Shown here: positions 6,703 to 7,543 of the stretch, one piece after another
How positions within the stretch are numbered: position 1 is the first letter of the stretch
How the letters are laid out: every line of letters starts with the position of its first letter
Source of the DNA: Synergistota bacterium
Lineage (GTDB): Bacteria > Synergistota > JAGHAJ01
Reading direction: 5' to 3'
NCBI GenBank assembly: GCA_021161545.1
Contig: JAGHAJ010000234.1
Coordinates: forward strand, 1 to 7,543
DNA length: 7,543 nt
Made by a program: the position numbers and the translations under genes
The notes under the pieces: generated by a model
The model's database searches: none
What the model was told of the DNA's origin: nothing
The model's input: only the letters and a program-made list of their open reading frames with translations

Positions 6703-7161
6703 TTGATAGACATAGAGAAGATAAAGCAGAGCATACCACACAGGTATCCATTTCTTTTGGTTGACAGGATTCTGGAGATAGCGGAGACGTCCATCGTCGG
6801 GCTCAAGAATGTTACTATAAATGAACCGTTCTTTCAGGGACACTTTCCAGATGAGGCGGTTATGCCGGGTGTTCTGATATTGGAATCTATGGGACAGGTT
6901 GCATCCATGATGATTCTGAACAAAGAAGAGTTTTGTGGTAAGGTTATCTACTTAACTGGTATAGATAAGGCGAAGTTTAGAAAGCCTGTGTTTCCGGGGG
7001 ATACACTGATTACAAGGGCGGAAGTCTTGAGGCTTAGAGGGAATATTGGGAAGGTGAAAGCAAGGGCGTTTGTGAACGATAAGCTCGTTGCAGAGGCCGA
7101 GTATTCGTTCGTGGTTATGGACAAACTGCCTTCTAATAGATGGGAGGAATCGAGTGAATGA
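6703..7161 (+). CDS. fabZ: (3R)-hydroxyacyl-ACP dehydratase FabZ
   Basis: FabZ dehydrates (3R)-hydroxyacyl-ACP to trans-2-enoyl-ACP in type II fatty-acid elongation. It competes with LpxA and LpxD for the same hydroxyacyl-ACP pool, which explains why it sits among the lpx genes. The 152 residues form a single hot-dog fold. Motifs are IPHRYPFLLVDRI (11-23), the active-site region FFQGHFPDEAVMPGVLILE with catalytic His47 and Glu61 (spaced as His54/Glu68 in E. coli), and the later PVFPGD. The start is TTG 6703, directly after the lpxC TAG and in the same reading frame. The purine tract GGAAAGGGGG at 6684-6693 lies 9 bp upstream, and the family N-terminus is retained, so this start is well supported. 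The C-terminal tail after FVVMDK is slightly longer than needed for the fold. Confidence 0.96.
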   Translation: MIDIEKIKQSIPHRYPFLLVDRILEIAETSIVGLKNVTINEPFFQGHFPDEAVMPGVLILESMGQVASMMILNKEEFCGKVIYLTGIDKAKFRKPVFPGDTLITRAEVLRLRGNIGKVKARAFVNDKLVAEAEYSFVVMDKLPSNRWEESSE

Positions 7162-7543
7162 TTGATAGAACAGCAAAAGTCTCTCCAGAGGCAGAGATAG
7201 ACGATGATGTCGATATAGGACCGTACAGCTTTGTGGAGGGAAGGGTGAGAATAGGAAAGGGCACCCGTATAGGTGCATCTGTGTATATACACAGTGGCAC
7301 AGCTATAGGAGCGAGGTGCACCATCTACCACAATGTAGTGATAGGGACTCCCCCACAGCACTTTGCATTTAAGGGGGAAGAGAGCTTCATTGTAATAGGT
7401 GATGATGTGACTATCAGGGAGATGGTTACCATACACAGGGCAACCGGTGAGGGACAGAAGACCGTGGTTGGTGATGGTTCCTATCTGATGGTCGGTGCAC
7501 ATGTGGGGCACAACTGTGTGGTGGGTAGGAAGGTCATCCTTTC
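7158..7543 (+). CDS. lpxA: Acyl-ACP--UDP-N-acetylglucosamine O-acyltransferase LpxA (3' end cut by window)
   Basis: LpxA performs the first, reversible step of lipid A synthesis, transferring a 3-hydroxyacyl group from ACP to the 3-OH of UDP-GlcNAc. The 128 visible codons are the N-terminal half of a family of about 260 residues; the rest lies past the window. The start MIDRTAKVSPEAEI is typical, followed by hexapeptide coils (IGPYSFVEG, IGKGTRIGA, YIHSGTAIGA). The loop GTPPQHFAFKGE, then VTIREMVTIHRAT, and GAHVGHNC with catalytic His118 (E. coli His125) are diagnostic. The ATG overlaps the fabZ TGA (ATGA) and GGAGG at 7143-7147 is the ribosome binding site. Whether it prefers UDP-GlcNAc or the diamino sugar used by some deep-branching bacteria cannot be read from this fragment. 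Confidence 0.95.
   Translation, partial: MIDRTAKVSPEAEIDDDVDIGPYSFVEGRVRIGKGTRIGASVYIHSGTAIGARCTIYHNVVIGTPPQHFAFKGEESFIVIGDDVTIREMVTIHRATGEGQKTVVGDGSYLMVGAHVGHNCVVGRKVIL

Overview
This is a tightly packed, one-directional (+ strand) outer-membrane biogenesis cluster from a diderm (LPS-type) bacterium. In order it holds the C-terminal end of a TamB-like protein (1-174), a sigma-70 family factor (186-803), a single-pass membrane protein of unknown function (857-1360), a three-POTRA Omp85 protein called as BamA (1362-3095), an unrecognised exported protein that looks like POTRA-type repeats plus a small beta-barrel (3110-4366), an OmpH/Skp periplasmic chaperone (4384-4839), then lpxD (4836-5870), lpxC (5857-6702), fabZ (6703-7161) and the first part of lpxA (7158 to the window end).

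The genes fall into two functional halves. TamB, BamA, OmpH/Skp and probably the 3110-4366 protein insert and chaperone outer-membrane proteins. LpxA, LpxC and LpxD catalyse the first three steps of lipid A synthesis, and FabZ supplies the fatty-acid elongation branch whose 3-hydroxyacyl-ACP intermediates LpxA and LpxD consume. Gaps are 0-17 bp or short overlaps throughout, except 53 bp between the sigma gene and the 857-1360 gene. That gap holds an 8-bp inverted repeat that would hide the ribosome binding site of the second gene. No stretch over 300 bp lacks a gene, and no terminator is visible.

Organism: arginine is mostly AGG/AGA, isoleucine mostly ATA, the proteins are rich in Lys and Glu, and GC looks to be in the mid-40s percent by eye. 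Together these suggest a thermophilic, deep-branching diderm such as Aquificota, Thermosulfidibacter-like, Thermodesulfobacteriota, Deferribacterota or Synergistota. I cannot choose among these from the sequence. The gene order with lpxC between lpxD and fabZ, and tamB upstream of bamA, resembles the outer-membrane superclusters of non-proteobacterial diderms rather than E. coli, where lpxC lies elsewhere.

The most unusual part is the head of the cluster: a sigma factor lacking a clear region 3, a small N-in membrane protein with a TTG start and an occluded ribosome binding site, then bamA. This invites the hypothesis of a dedicated envelope sigma/anti-sigma switch built into the outer-membrane operon. 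The second candidate novelty is the 3110-4366 protein between bamA and ompH.
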